Source of the DNA: Planomicrobium stackebrandtii
GTDB lineage: Bacteria > Bacillota > Bacilli > Bacillales_A > Planococcaceae
DNA: 64,000 nt
Direction of reading: 5' to 3'
Assembly: GCF_030814955.1 (NCBI RefSeq)
Contig: NZ_JAUSWB010000002.1
Location: forward strand, 310,001 to 374,000
Both the position numbers and the translations under genes were made by a program. Below, one piece after another: positions 17,635-26,601 of the stretch; within the stretch, counting starts at the first letter, position 1; each line of letters begins with the position of its first letter. The notes beneath the pieces were generated by a model. That model saw only the letters and a list, made by a program, of their open reading frames with translations, did not search any database and was not told the DNA's origin.

Positions 17635-19011
17635 CTATTTTAATTCAGAAGCTTCAAAAAGATAATCGCTGATGACGCGAAGCCCTTTATCGAAGTTCTC
17701 CAGATGGAAATGCTCATTTGGTGCATGGAAGTTTTCAGATGCAAGTCCGAAGCCCATTAAGACGACAGGCAAACCTAGAATTTCGTCGAATGCGGCGACG
17801 ATCGGAATCGATCCTCCCATTCGTGTAAACGCGGTCGGCACACCATAGACTTTCTCGTAAGAGCGGCCAGCTGCCTGAATGGCAGGATGGTCATAAGGTG
17901 TCAGGAACGGTTTGCCTTTATCAAACTCAGAAATCTCAACGGTGACTCCTGCTGGCTTGTGGGACTCCACATGCGCTTTTAGTTTGGCGACAATGTCATC
18001 AGGATCCTGATTTGGCACTAAGCGGCACGTGATTTTAGTGCTGGCTTCTGCAGGCAGGACGGTTTTGATGCCTTCGCCTGAAAAGCCGCCGGTGATGCCA
18101 TTGACTTCTAGGGTCGGGCGAATCCACGTACGTTCAACGAAAGAATAACCTTTCTCGCCAAAGTCCTCTGCAATGCCGATTTCTTTTTTCTCATGCTCTA
18201 GATCGAACTCAAGCGCCGCAAATTCTTCGCGCTCTTTATCGGAAACTTCAAGGACGTCGTCATAAAACCCTTCTACTTGGATCAATCCTTCCTGGTCGCG
18301 GAACGACTGGAGGATTTCTACAACGGCATGCAGCGGATTTTGAACAGCGCCGCCGTATAGTCCGGAATGCAAATCGCCTTTTGGTCCTTTGATGTCGATT
18401 TGGATGCCGGCAAGTCCGCGAAGGCCATAACAGACAGCTGGCCGTCCTGGTCCTTGCATGCCGGTATCGGAGATGATGATGACATCGGCCTTCAGCAATT
18501 CCTGATTTTCTTCCACATATTTCGGAAGGTTGGGGCTGCCAATCTCTTCTTCGCCTTCGATGATCAATTTAATATTGACCGGCAATTCGCCATCTACTTT
18601 TAAAAGGGCCTCGATAGCTTTGATGTGCATGAAAACCTGGCCCTTGTCGTCACTTGCACCGCGGGCATAGAGTTTGTTGTCGCGGACTTGAGGTTCAAAA
18701 GGTGCTGATTCCCATAGGTGAAGAGGATCCACCGGCTGAACGTCGTAATGGCCATACATCAGTACTGTCGGTTTGCCTTCTGCATGGAGCCAGTCGGCAT
18801 AAACCACCGGATGTCCATCGGTCTTATCAATTTTAGCATTTTCCAGGCCAGCACTTTCGAGTGCGGCAATCAGCCATTCTGCTCCTTTTTGCATATCCGC
18901 TTTATGCTCGGATAAAGAGCTGACAGAAGGGATGCGCAAAAACATTTTTAATTCTTCCAGGTGTGATTCCCGATGGTCTTTAAAGTATTGGTCTATGGCT
19001 TGAGCGTTCAT
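17635..19011 (-). CDS. M20-family dipeptidase
   Basis: A cytoplasmic zinc dipeptidase of 458 residues. Metal-site motifs are visible: MYGHYDVQPVDP (first His and the catalytic Asp), YARGASDDKGQ (bridging Asp), EGEEEIGSPNL (catalytic and metal Glu) and a late GGSIPIVAAF and NFHAPNEHF with the last His. The length and the DVQP form match the cytosolic non-specific dipeptidase/CNDP subgroup rather than PepV. It probably splits dipeptides from uptake or protein turnover. GAGGGA precedes ATG 19011. It is divergent from the CNNM gene, with promoters facing apart between them. Confidence 0.9.
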   Translation of the reverse strand: MNAQAIDQYFKDHRESHLEELKMFLRIPSVSSLSEHKADMQKGAEWLIAALESAGLENAKIDKTDGHPVVYADWLHAEGKPTVLMYGHYDVQPVDPLHLWESAPFEPQVRDNKLYARGASDDKGQVFMHIKAIEALLKVDGELPVNIKLIIEGEEEIGSPNLPKYVEENQELLKADVIIISDTGMQGPGRPAVCYGLRGLAGIQIDIKGPKGDLHSGLYGGAVQNPLHAVVEILQSFRDQEGLIQVEGFYDDVLEVSDKEREEFAALEFDLEHEKKEIGIAEDFGEKGYSFVERTWIRPTLEVNGITGGFSGEGIKTVLPAEASTKITCRLVPNQDPDDIVAKLKAHVESHKPAGVTVEISEFDKGKPFLTPYDHPAIQAAGRSYEKVYGVPTAFTRMGGSIPIVAAFDEILGLPVVLMGFGLASENFHAPNEHFHLENFDKGLRVISDYLFEASELK

Positions 19012-19073
19012 CTAGATCCCTCGATTCGTTAAATTTGAGTATGAAAAAATTATAACATACCAAGTTTTGGTTT

Positions 19074-19103
19074 TCGACAAGTGGAAATCGGCTATGGTAT
19101 AGT
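19074..19103 (+). promoter_or_regulatory. promoter for the CNNM/CorC gene
   Basis: TCGACA (19074-19079), an 18-base spacer, TATAGT (19098-19103). On the other strand a TATAAT (19049-19054) could serve the divergent dipeptidase gene, with a poor -35 box in the same region. Confidence 0.5.
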
Positions 19104-19160
19104 GTTGAATACGGAAAGAGTTCGTAAAATTATGTGTTTATAACACTGGAGGAAACAATA

Positions 19161-20408
19161 TTGTTTATAGCATTAGGTATCTTTTTATTCATGTCGTTTT
19201 TCTTATCGGGAAGCGAAACGGCATTGACAGCAGTAAATAGGATGAAGGTCCAACTTCGCGCAGAGCAGGGTGATATTAAGTCACAGAAACTGCAAAAGTT
19301 AATTGCGAAGCCGGACCGAATGATTACGACAATCTTAATCGGCAACAATATTGCCAATATCATGCTGCCAACATTGGTGACGACCATTGCCATCACAAGA
19401 GGATGGGAAGTTGGACTTGCCACTGCTATTCTAACAATCGTTTTGATTATTTTCGGAGAAGTGCTGCCAAAAACAATTGCTGCTACATTCTCTGATAAAG
19501 TGGCCTATATTGTGCTTCCTGTTATCAGCTTCTTGGTAGTCATCTTAAAGCCATTAACTTGGCTATTGGCGCAATTCACAAACATATTCATTCGCATTAT
19601 CTCAAAAGGCACAGTGAAAGAAGCGAGCATGACGAAAGAAGAATTGCGTACCATGGTTGATATTGCTTCCACTGAAGGAACGTTTGAGGAAGATGAATCT
19701 GAGCGCATCAAAGGGGTTTTGGATTTCCCTCATAAAGATGTATCGGATGTCATGTCCACTCACCGCACCGACACAGTGGGGATTGCTCTCGACTCTACTT
19801 ATGAAGAGGTACGTGATTTGATTCTGGATTCTTCCTACACGCGCTACCCGGTCTATGAGGAAAGTATGGATAATGTTGTTGGATTATTTTACTCGAAAAA
19901 GCTGATAGAATGGTCGATGAATCCGAATTTGACGCTGGAGGAACTGATGGACGACAATCCATTGTTTGTGGTTCAATCAGTCAGTGTAGAAAAAGTCTTT
20001 AAACTGATGATGGCGAAGAAAAAGCATATGGCTGTGATTTTGGATGAATACGGCGGAACACTCGGTATTGTCACTCACGAAGACATTATTGAGGAAATGA
20101 TCGGCCAGGATATCGAAGACGAGACAGATGAAGAAGACGACGAACTGGTGTTTGAGCTGACGGATATTTTGCTGTCATGCCATGGCCGCCTCGAAATTGA
20201 AGATGTCAACGACATGTTCAATGTGGAAGTGCCGAACGATCACGATACGATTGCCGGTTTTGTCATGCAGCAATTGGGGCATGTGCCAGATGAAGGCGAA
20301 CAGTTTACGTATGAAAATCTTCAGGTTGAAGTCAACGAAATGGACCGTAACCGCATTGTCCGCTTAACAATTATGAAAATAGATCATAAAGAAGAAGTTT
20401 TAGCATAG
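19161..20408 (+). CDS. CNNM/HlyC-CorC family membrane protein (DUF21-CBS-CorC)
   Basis: A 415-residue protein with an N-terminal DUF21 membrane domain (about 1-165; four hydrophobic segments, SGSETALTAVNRM, LIGNNIANIMLPT, IFGEVLPKT), a pair of CBS domains (about 185-320), and a C-terminal CorC_HlyC domain (about 335-410). The acidic stretch DETDEEDDE links the last two. Known members in Bacillales take part in magnesium efflux or divalent cation homeostasis, so the older name hemolysin is not meaningful. I place the start at TTG 19161, 9 bases after GGAGGAA; an upstream GTG at 19134 would put the ribosome site inside the gene. Confidence 0.87.
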   Translation: MFIALGIFLFMSFFLSGSETALTAVNRMKVQLRAEQGDIKSQKLQKLIAKPDRMITTILIGNNIANIMLPTLVTTIAITRGWEVGLATAILTIVLIIFGEVLPKTIAATFSDKVAYIVLPVISFLVVILKPLTWLLAQFTNIFIRIISKGTVKEASMTKEELRTMVDIASTEGTFEEDESERIKGVLDFPHKDVSDVMSTHRTDTVGIALDSTYEEVRDLILDSSYTRYPVYEESMDNVVGLFYSKKLIEWSMNPNLTLEELMDDNPLFVVQSVSVEKVFKLMMAKKKHMAVILDEYGGTLGIVTHEDIIEEMIGQDIEDETDEEDDELVFELTDILLSCHGRLEIEDVNDMFNVEVPNDHDTIAGFVMQQLGHVPDEGEQFTYENLQVEVNEMDRNRIVRLTIMKIDHKEEVLA

Positions 20409-20442
20409 AAAATCCGCTGTCTTGGGACAGGGGATTTTTTCC
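20409..20442 (+). terminator. Rho-independent terminator after the CNNM gene
   Basis: AAAATCC with GGATTTT plus the inner CTGTC/GACAG pair, followed by TTTTTTCC. Confidence 0.8.
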
Positions 20443-20578
20443 TTTTATTACACCTTTGTAAGGAAAATGAAAGTAGAAGCGATAGAGTGAAAGCTCCACT
20501 TCCGTCAATATAAGGTTATAAGAGAAAGCGAAAGCAAAATGCCTTCGCTGGACAAGCAGAACGGACGGGGGCACGATC

Positions 20579-21115
20579 ATGGAAACGCTATACACAGAAT
20601 ACAATCGGTACATCTATCATTTATGTTTAAAACTGACACGCAATAAAGCTGAAGCGGAAGATTTGATGCAGGAAGTTTGGCTGAAAGTTGTACGCTACGA
20701 ATCTTCTATTGCTGAAGTAGATCACGTAAAAGCTTGGCTGACAACAATCTGCATGAATACATTCCGTGATCGTTACCGCAAAAACGTAAGACGCAGCAAG
20801 CATTTGATTCAACAGCCGGAAGGCTTGGATGTCTCGTTGCTGGATTTGATTCCTTCTGATTCAGCAGGTGCTGCTGAACTATTGGAGAAACAGGACGTTT
20901 CTGTCATGATTCGCCACAAGATTTCAGAACTGGATGCTATTTACCGCACCACTATTCTTTACTTTTATGTTCATCAATATTCGTTGATAGAAATTGCGGA
21001 TGCGATGAAAGTATCAATCGGCACGGTTAAATCCCGTCTATTCCGTGGAAAACAGCGATTAAAAGACATGCTGATGGAAGATGACCGGACGCGTGAATAT
21101 GTGGTAGCGACTTAA
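20579..21115 (+). CDS. sigma-70 family (ECF-type) RNA polymerase sigma factor
   Basis: A 178-residue sigma factor with region 2 (about residues 5-75; LTRNKAEAEDLMQEVWLKV binds core polymerase and the -10 element) and region 4 (about 115-165; IEIADAMKVSIGTVKSRLFRGKQRLK, a helix-turn-helix for the -35 element). There is no region 1.1 or 3, which is typical for ECF sigma factors. Unlike most of this class it has no anti-sigma gene next to it: the genes on both sides are separated by terminators. GGGGGC is the only ribosome site before ATG 20579. Its regulon is unknown. Confidence 0.85.
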   Translation: METLYTEYNRYIYHLCLKLTRNKAEAEDLMQEVWLKVVRYESSIAEVDHVKAWLTTICMNTFRDRYRKNVRRSKHLIQQPEGLDVSLLDLIPSDSAGAAELLEKQDVSVMIRHKISELDAIYRTTILYFYVHQYSLIEIADAMKVSIGTVKSRLFRGKQRLKDMLMEDDRTREYVVAT

Positions 21116-21143
21116 ACCAACCGGATTTCCGGTTGGTTTTTTT
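21115..21143 (+). terminator. Rho-independent terminator of the sigma factor gene
   Basis: AACCAACCGGA (21115-21125, sharing the last base of the stop codon) pairs with TCCGGTTGGTT (21128-21138), then a T run. Confidence 0.9.
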
Positions 21144-21204
21144 AATGGAAAATATTATAAGAATTTTATCCTCCTACTGGTTATAATAAACAGGAGGGGG
21201 AAAG

Positions 21205-22662
21205 ATGATGAAAAAGAGAAAGTTCCAGGATTGGAGCAGAAGAAGACGGATTGTAATGGGCTCCGTCGGTATTCTGGCATTCCTCTATATTGTAGTTATT
21301 GTATGGCAGACGTTTAAGCCTTTGCCAGAAGGCGTTTCAAGTGAAGGGGATCTTCATGCCATCGAACAAATCGAAATGATTTATGACTTGTCTTATGCCC
21401 AAGATAAAGAAGGCACCGAAACAGAAAGTGAACTGCGGATATTCAATGAAATTTACGACATGATTGATGAGGCAGAAGAATTTGTTGTCATCGATCTTTT
21501 TCTTTTTGATAATTACAACGATCAGGAGACCGATTTTCCAGCAGTAGCGGAAACTTTGACCAACCATTTGTTGGATAAAAAAGAAGAAAATCCGGATTTT
21601 CCGATTTACTTTATTACCGATCCGTTGAATTACGGCTATGGATCTTATGAAAATCAGTTTTTAGGTACGTTGGAAGATGAAGGAGTAGAAGTCATCACTA
21701 CAGATTTGGACAAGCTTCGTGACTCGACGCCGTTGTATTCCGGATTTTACCGCGTCATTTTTCAGTGGTTTGACGCTGGCGGCAGAGGCTGGGTGCCGAA
21801 TGGGATGTCGAGCGATGCCCCTGATTTAACAGTATCTTCTTACTTGAAGATGATGAACATCAAAGCCAATCACCGAAAAGCGGTCATTACTGAAAAAGAA
21901 GCCATCATCAGTTCAGCGAATCCCCATAATGCCAGTGGGCTGCATGGCAATATGGCGTTTAAAGTCAGTGGACCTGTTTTAAATGATATTTTGGAAGCGG
22001 AAGAAGCCGTATCACTGTTTTCAGGAGGGCCTGAATTTCCTAGAGTTGAAGCAGCTGAACAAGAGGGAGAGTACCAGGTGCAATACTTGACAGAGCGAAA
22101 AGTGTTGGACGCTCTGCTTTCAGATATTGAGAAAACGGCAGAAGGCGATTCTATTCAATTGGCGATGTTCTATATCTCTGAGAGCAGTGTTGTTAATGCA
22201 TTAACAGACGCAGCCAATCGCGGAGTAAATGTCCGTCTGATTCTGGATGCCAATGAAAATGCATTTGGCAATGAAAAAACGGGTTTGCCAAACCGCCCAG
22301 TAGTCCACGAGATGCTATCAGAATCAGAAGATCATCTGGAGGTTCGCTGGTACAATGCCGTTGTCGGACAGTTCCATACAAAATCAATTATGATCCAAAC
22401 TTCAGATGAAACAGTCATTTCCGGAGGCTCCACCAACTATACGGAGCGAGCATTCAACGATTACAATATGGAAAGCAATATCCGGATTGTAGCACCAAAT
22501 GACAGTGAACTGACTGAAGACATGGAGAATTATTTCGATCGCCTGTGGGATAACGAAGATGCCCTATACACGCTGGAGACAGAAGAATATCAAGATGATT
22601 TCACCTTTTGGCAGCGAGGAATCTATGGCTTCCAAAAACTATTTAAACTGACGACCTATTAA
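21205..22662 (+). CDS. phospholipase D-like (cardiolipin-synthase-like) membrane-anchored protein
   Basis: A 485-residue protein with an N-terminal basic stretch and one membrane segment (about residues 15-37), then two phospholipase D domains. The two HKD motifs are seen as His223-x-Lys in NHRKAVITEKEAIISSANP and His391-x-Lys in FHTKSIMIQTSDETVISGGS; in both the late acidic residue is replaced by Glu or displaced, as in many family members. The two-motif layout fits a phosphatidyltransferase or phosphodiesterase acting on lipids at the outer membrane face. It is not one of the standard Cls enzymes, which have two N-terminal membrane segments. GGAGGGGG precedes ATG 21205. Confidence 0.78.
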   Translation: MMKKRKFQDWSRRRRIVMGSVGILAFLYIVVIVWQTFKPLPEGVSSEGDLHAIEQIEMIYDLSYAQDKEGTETESELRIFNEIYDMIDEAEEFVVIDLFLFDNYNDQETDFPAVAETLTNHLLDKKEENPDFPIYFITDPLNYGYGSYENQFLGTLEDEGVEVITTDLDKLRDSTPLYSGFYRVIFQWFDAGGRGWVPNGMSSDAPDLTVSSYLKMMNIKANHRKAVITEKEAIISSANPHNASGLHGNMAFKVSGPVLNDILEAEEAVSLFSGGPEFPRVEAAEQEGEYQVQYLTERKVLDALLSDIEKTAEGDSIQLAMFYISESSVVNALTDAANRGVNVRLILDANENAFGNEKTGLPNRPVVHEMLSESEDHLEVRWYNAVVGQFHTKSIMIQTSDETVISGGSTNYTERAFNDYNMESNIRIVAPNDSELTEDMENYFDRLWDNEDALYTLETEEYQDDFTFWQRGIYGFQKLFKLTTY

Positions 22663-22700
22663 AAAATGCCTCTTCTGGAAAACCAGAAGAGGCATTTTTG
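22662..22700. terminator. bidirectional terminator between the phospholipase D-like and ABC-F genes
   Basis: A 17-bp perfect stem, AAAAATGCCTCTTCTGG (22662-22678) with its complement at 22683-22699 around AAAA; A and T runs serve both convergent genes. Confidence 0.93.
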
Positions 22701-22704
22701 TATT

Positions 22705-24270
22705 TTATGATTGTACCGTTTTGCCGGCCGAAATCCATTCTTCAACGTCCCAGACTTTAGTTGCCAGGCCTTCATAGAATTCAGGTTCGTGGCTTACAAG
22801 AACAATGGTACCTTTATAGGCTTGCATCGCACGTTTCAGTTCAGCTTTTGCATCAATGTCCAAGTGATTGGTCGGCTCATCGAAAATCAGCCAGTTGCTT
22901 TCTTCCATCATCAATTTGCACAGGCGGACTTTGGCTTGTTCGCCACCGCTCAGCTGCGTCATGGGACGGGAGATATGCTCGTTTTTCAAACCGGTACGGG
23001 CAAGTGCGCCACGCACCTGGCCTTGGTCCATGCTTGGATATGCGGCCCAAATTTCATCGAGCGGTGTGTGGGTTGGTGCTTTGACTTCCTGTTCGAAATA
23101 GCTTGGCGTCAAATACTCACCGCGCAGAACATCCCCGTCAAGCGGCTTGATCTTGCCGAGCATTGTTTTCAGCAAGGTCGATTTCCCGACGCCGTTCATG
23201 CCGACAAGCGCGATTTTTTCACCGCGTTCGATCATGAACGTTAGCGGGGGCAGGAGTGGTTTTTCATAGCCGATGGAAAGGGCTTCCGCTTCGACCACGT
23301 AACGGCTTGGGCTGCGTGTTTCTTTAAAAGCGAATTGCGGTTTTGCTGCAACTTCAGGCTTGTCGATGCGGTCCATACGGTCCAGCTGTTTCTGGCGGGA
23401 CTTGGCACGGCCGGTTGTGGAAGCACGCGCTTTGTTTTTCGCAATGAAGGTCTCAGTTTTCTTGATCATGTCTTCCTGTCTTTCATAGGCATCCAAATGC
23501 TGCTGCTTGCTCAATTCGGCAAGCTCAATAAATTTCTCATAAGTAGCTGTATAGCGAGTCAAACGCGAAAATTCTAAGTGGAAAATGACACTGGTGACGC
23601 TGCTCATAAATTCCGTATCATGCGAGATCAATAAGAACGCATGCGGATAGTTTTTCAAGTAATTGACGAGCCATTGAATATGCTCTTCGTCAAGATAGTT
23701 GGTCGGCTCATCCAGAAGCAGTACTTTCGGCTTTTCAAGCAGCAACTTTGCAAGGAGCAGCTTCGTGCGCTGTCCACCTGAAAGAGCTTCGACGTTGCGG
23801 TCAAGTCCGATTGCATCAAGGCCTAATCCGCGCGCAATCTCTTCCACTTTGCCATCCAATGTATAAAAATCACCGGCATCCAAAGCGTCCTGTGCTTCCG
23901 CCATCTGCTCAAGCAGCTCTTCAAGGCGTTCAGGGTCGGCATCGCCCATTTGCATGGCGATATCGTTCAATTCCGCTTCTTTCATATATAGAGGCAGGAA
24001 TGCATCCTGCAGCGTTTCGCGGATTGTGCGGCCAGGCTGCAGCTGTGTGTGCTGATCCAGGTAACCGTAATGTGTCCGTGGCTGCCATTCAACGCGCCCA
24101 TCATCGTGGATGATCTTGCCCGTTAAAATATTCATCATTGTCGACTTCCCGACGCCATTGGCTCCAACTAATCCGACATGTTCACCTTCGACCAGCCGGA
24201 ACGATACGTCGTTGAAAAGGGTCCGGTCACCGAACGTGTGGCTTAATTTTTCTACTGTTAATAAACTCAT
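22705..24270 (-). CDS. ABC-F family ATPase (YkpA/YbiT-like)
   Basis: A soluble protein of 521 residues with two ABC domains in tandem and no membrane segment: Walker A GANGVGKST and GMNGVGKST, signatures LSGGQRTK and LSGGEQAK, Walker B LLLDEPTNYLD and IFDEPTNHLD. The linker between them (about 230-320) is rich in Lys, Arg and Gln (KNKARASTTGRAKSRQKQLDR), the arm that reaches the ribosomal peptidyl site in ABC-F factors. The N-terminal sequence is close to what I remember of B. subtilis YkpA. Such proteins rescue or tune ribosomes; antibiotic protection cannot be inferred. AGGAGGAAT precedes ATG 24270. Confidence 0.88.
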   Translation of the reverse strand: MSLLTVEKLSHTFGDRTLFNDVSFRLVEGEHVGLVGANGVGKSTMMNILTGKIIHDDGRVEWQPRTHYGYLDQHTQLQPGRTIRETLQDAFLPLYMKEAELNDIAMQMGDADPERLEELLEQMAEAQDALDAGDFYTLDGKVEEIARGLGLDAIGLDRNVEALSGGQRTKLLLAKLLLEKPKVLLLDEPTNYLDEEHIQWLVNYLKNYPHAFLLISHDTEFMSSVTSVIFHLEFSRLTRYTATYEKFIELAELSKQQHLDAYERQEDMIKKTETFIAKNKARASTTGRAKSRQKQLDRMDRIDKPEVAAKPQFAFKETRSPSRYVVEAEALSIGYEKPLLPPLTFMIERGEKIALVGMNGVGKSTLLKTMLGKIKPLDGDVLRGEYLTPSYFEQEVKAPTHTPLDEIWAAYPSMDQGQVRGALARTGLKNEHISRPMTQLSGGEQAKVRLCKLMMEESNWLIFDEPTNHLDIDAKAELKRAMQAYKGTIVLVSHEPEFYEGLATKVWDVEEWISAGKTVQS

Positions 24271-24292
24271 TTAATAAATTCCTCCAATATCA

Positions 24293-24321
24293 TAAAAAAA
24301 ATCGCGGTTACAGATCCGCGA
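24293..24321 (-). terminator. minus-strand terminator after the SE1832-like gene
   Basis: TCGCGG and CCGCGA pair around the stop codon region of the small gene, followed on the minus strand by eight T. It lies only about 20 bases before the ABC-F start, so it may attenuate or insulate that gene. Confidence 0.75.
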
Positions 24322-24490
24322 GTTTTTGGTTTAATTCCGCAAGTTGTAGTTCCATTTTTTCCAGACGCAATTCTGCTTTCTCCACCATACCGGCGTGTCC
24401 AGTTGTTTCGAGCTTTTCGATATCGCCTTGATGGCGGACATAGTCCATCTTAAGCTCAGCAATTGCGTATTCCAATTCCTGCTTGTTCAC
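24308..24490 (-). CDS. small coiled-coil protein (SE1832 family)
   Basis: A 60-residue soluble protein predicted to be fully helical: heptads such as IAELKMDYVRHQGDIEKLE and LRLEKMELQLAELNQKL suggest a coiled-coil hairpin. The start NKQELEYAIAELKMDY fits the SE1832 family of small Bacillales and Staphylococcus proteins of unknown function, often encoded beside ABC-F or other housekeeping genes. It has a ribosome site (AAGGGTG) before ATG 24490. Its stop codon lies within the loop of a terminator hairpin. Confidence 0.75.
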   Translation of the reverse strand: MNKQELEYAIAELKMDYVRHQGDIEKLETTGHAGMVEKAELRLEKMELQLAELNQKLADL

Positions 24491-24636
24491 AAAATCACCC
24501 TTATTTTTCTATCATTGTAACACAAAATCACAAAAGTTGAATCTTTAACGATTTTCCTTCACTATATAAAACCTGTATAATTCCAAAAAAGATTAAAAGG
24601 ACGTGACAAGCCATCGATAGTTTATTATTCGACTTA

Positions 24637-26460
24637 ATGCTCATTATTTTTCTGGGAGTGCTCTCTCAATGGATCGCTTGGCGTCTTCAGCTTCCGGCAA
24701 TCGTACTAATGTCGATTGCCGGACTCCTGGTGGGACCGATTCTGGGGATCATTGATCCTGCTGAAAGTTTTGGAGAACTGTTCAATCCTTTCATTTCATT
24801 AGCAGTCGCCATTATCCTCTTTGAAGGCAGTCTGAACTTGAACTTCAAGGAAATCCGTACCTTTGGCAAGCCGATATTGCGAATTGTTACGCTGGGTGCG
24901 TTTATCGCTTGGATTGTTGGGTCTCTGGCGGCACATTATATCGCTGGCTTATCGTGGGCAGTGGCATTTGTCATTGGCGGACTGTTTATCGTAACGGGCC
25001 CTACCGTAATCTTGCCGCTGCTTCGGCAGGCCAAATTAAAAACGCGTCCTGCTGCAATCCTGAAATGGGAAGGCATCGTTGTGGATCCGTTTGGTGCGCT
25101 ACTCGCTTTGTTCGCGTTCCAGTTCGTGCTGTTCGCAATTGGCGATGAAACAGCGGCCGCTTTTGGGCTGTTCTTCTTGGCTTCCTTGTTTTCAGTCGCG
25201 CTCGGTGCCGGTGCTGGCGGATTGATGGGGATGTTGTTCGAGAAGGGGCAGGTTCCAGAATTTCTGAAAGCGCCTATGGTATTCGGAGTGGTCCTGCTGA
25301 CGTTTGTGGTGTCGGATATGGTCATGCACGAAACCGGGCTTTTGGCAGTTACGGCTATGGGCATGGTCATGGCCAATATGAACATTGCTTCAATCAATGA
25401 CATGCGCCATTTTAAAGAAAATATTTCGGTTCTCTTGATATCCAGTATTTTTGTCATGCTGACCGCTTCGTTAAGTCTTGATGTGTTGATTGAAATCTTC
25501 AATTGGCAAATCATTTCATTTGTTTTGGCAACGCTGTTTGTCGTCCGGCCGCTGTCGATCTGGTTATCGACAATCGGTACCGACCTGACGATTCAGGAGA
25601 AAACGCTGGTTGGCTGGATTGCGCCGCGCGGCATCGTGGCATTGACAGTTTCCGGTTATTTCTCGGGAGTGCTGCTTGAGGCGGGATTTGCAGATGCAGA
25701 ACTGCTGACGGCCCTGACTTTTGCGCTGGTTTTTTCTACCGTTATTGCGCACGGTTTTACGATTGGCTGGCTGGGCAGGAAGCTCGGTCTTGCTAGTGCA
25801 GAAGAGCCGGGCATCATTATTGTGGGCGCCAGCCGGTTTGCTGTAAAGCTTGGCGAAGTGTTGGCTGATCTCAATAAAAATGTCATGATTGTAGATCCTT
25901 CCTGGGGCAGCCTGCAAGGAGCGCGGCAAGTCGGTTTGACGACCTATGCAGGGGAGATCCTGTCAGAGCATACTGATTATGAAGTGGAAATGACAGCGTA
26001 TGAAACGATGATTGTTGCGACGGAAACCGATTCTTATAACGCGCTGGTCGTTAATAATTTTGTTCCTGAATTAGGGCGTACAAACTTGTACCAGACGGCT
26101 ATTCATGAAGGGGACCCGGCCGATTTCCATTCTTCTTTAAGCGGCCGGACTTTGTTCGGGGACCAGTGGAACATCCATGAGCTGGAAAGAAAAGCCGAGC
26201 AGGGCTACACAATGCGCAAGACGCAATTGACAGAGCAGTTCAGCTACGAAGATTTTCTGGAAAAATGGACGGATGACACCATCCCGCTCTTTGTTCAACG
26301 GCCACAAGGCAAAATTGAATTTTTTGCTGAAAGCAATAAACTCGAGCCCAAGCCCGGGGATGCAATCATCAGCTTTACGTCACCTGCCCGTCAATCGGAC
26401 CGTACGCAGGAGCGCCTGGAGAACAAGCGCTTTAAAATCGCCACTCAGACTAAAGCATGA
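24637..26460 (+). CDS. CPA1-type cation:proton antiporter with TrkA-N domain
   Basis: A membrane antiporter of 607 residues or slightly more. About 12-13 membrane segments (1-385) carry the CPA1 signatures ILFEGSLNLNF and GPTVILPLL, the latter in place of the usual GPTD ion site; then a Rossmann-like TrkA_N/RCK domain (about 388-500; IIIVGASRFAVKLG) and a C-terminal extension. It likely exchanges Na+ or K+ for H+, gated by nucleotide. ATG 24637 has no ribosome site. An upstream in-frame segment from ATC 24613 encodes D-S-L-L-F-D-L, which looks like the native N-terminus, behind AAAAGGA; see findings. Confidence 0.86.
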   Translation: MLIIFLGVLSQWIAWRLQLPAIVLMSIAGLLVGPILGIIDPAESFGELFNPFISLAVAIILFEGSLNLNFKEIRTFGKPILRIVTLGAFIAWIVGSLAAHYIAGLSWAVAFVIGGLFIVTGPTVILPLLRQAKLKTRPAAILKWEGIVVDPFGALLALFAFQFVLFAIGDETAAAFGLFFLASLFSVALGAGAGGLMGMLFEKGQVPEFLKAPMVFGVVLLTFVVSDMVMHETGLLAVTAMGMVMANMNIASINDMRHFKENISVLLISSIFVMLTASLSLDVLIEIFNWQIISFVLATLFVVRPLSIWLSTIGTDLTIQEKTLVGWIAPRGIVALTVSGYFSGVLLEAGFADAELLTALTFALVFSTVIAHGFTIGWLGRKLGLASAEEPGIIIVGASRFAVKLGEVLADLNKNVMIVDPSWGSLQGARQVGLTTYAGEILSEHTDYEVEMTAYETMIVATETDSYNALVVNNFVPELGRTNLYQTAIHEGDPADFHSSLSGRTLFGDQWNIHELERKAEQGYTMRKTQLTEQFSYEDFLEKWTDDTIPLFVQRPQGKIEFFAESNKLEPKPGDAIISFTSPARQSDRTQERLENKRFKIATQTKA

Positions 26461-26527
26461 AATCATTCGCTTTTAAGCTTTTCGATGCGTATTGTGAAAC
26501 AGGGTTTGTTATGATGAAAACAAACGG

Positions 26528-26545
26528 ATCATTGCATGCAATGAT
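26528..26545. promoter_or_regulatory. perfect 18-bp palindrome upstream of the flavin reductase gene
   Basis: ATCATTGCATGCAATGAT is its own reverse complement and lies 57 bases before the start of the reductase gene. It has no T run, so it is more likely a dimeric repressor site than a terminator. Confidence 0.5.
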
Positions 26546-26601
26546 ACGGCTTGGCACATAAATAACTGGTATTCCACGCATTTTGAGGAGGACATAGGAT
26601 T

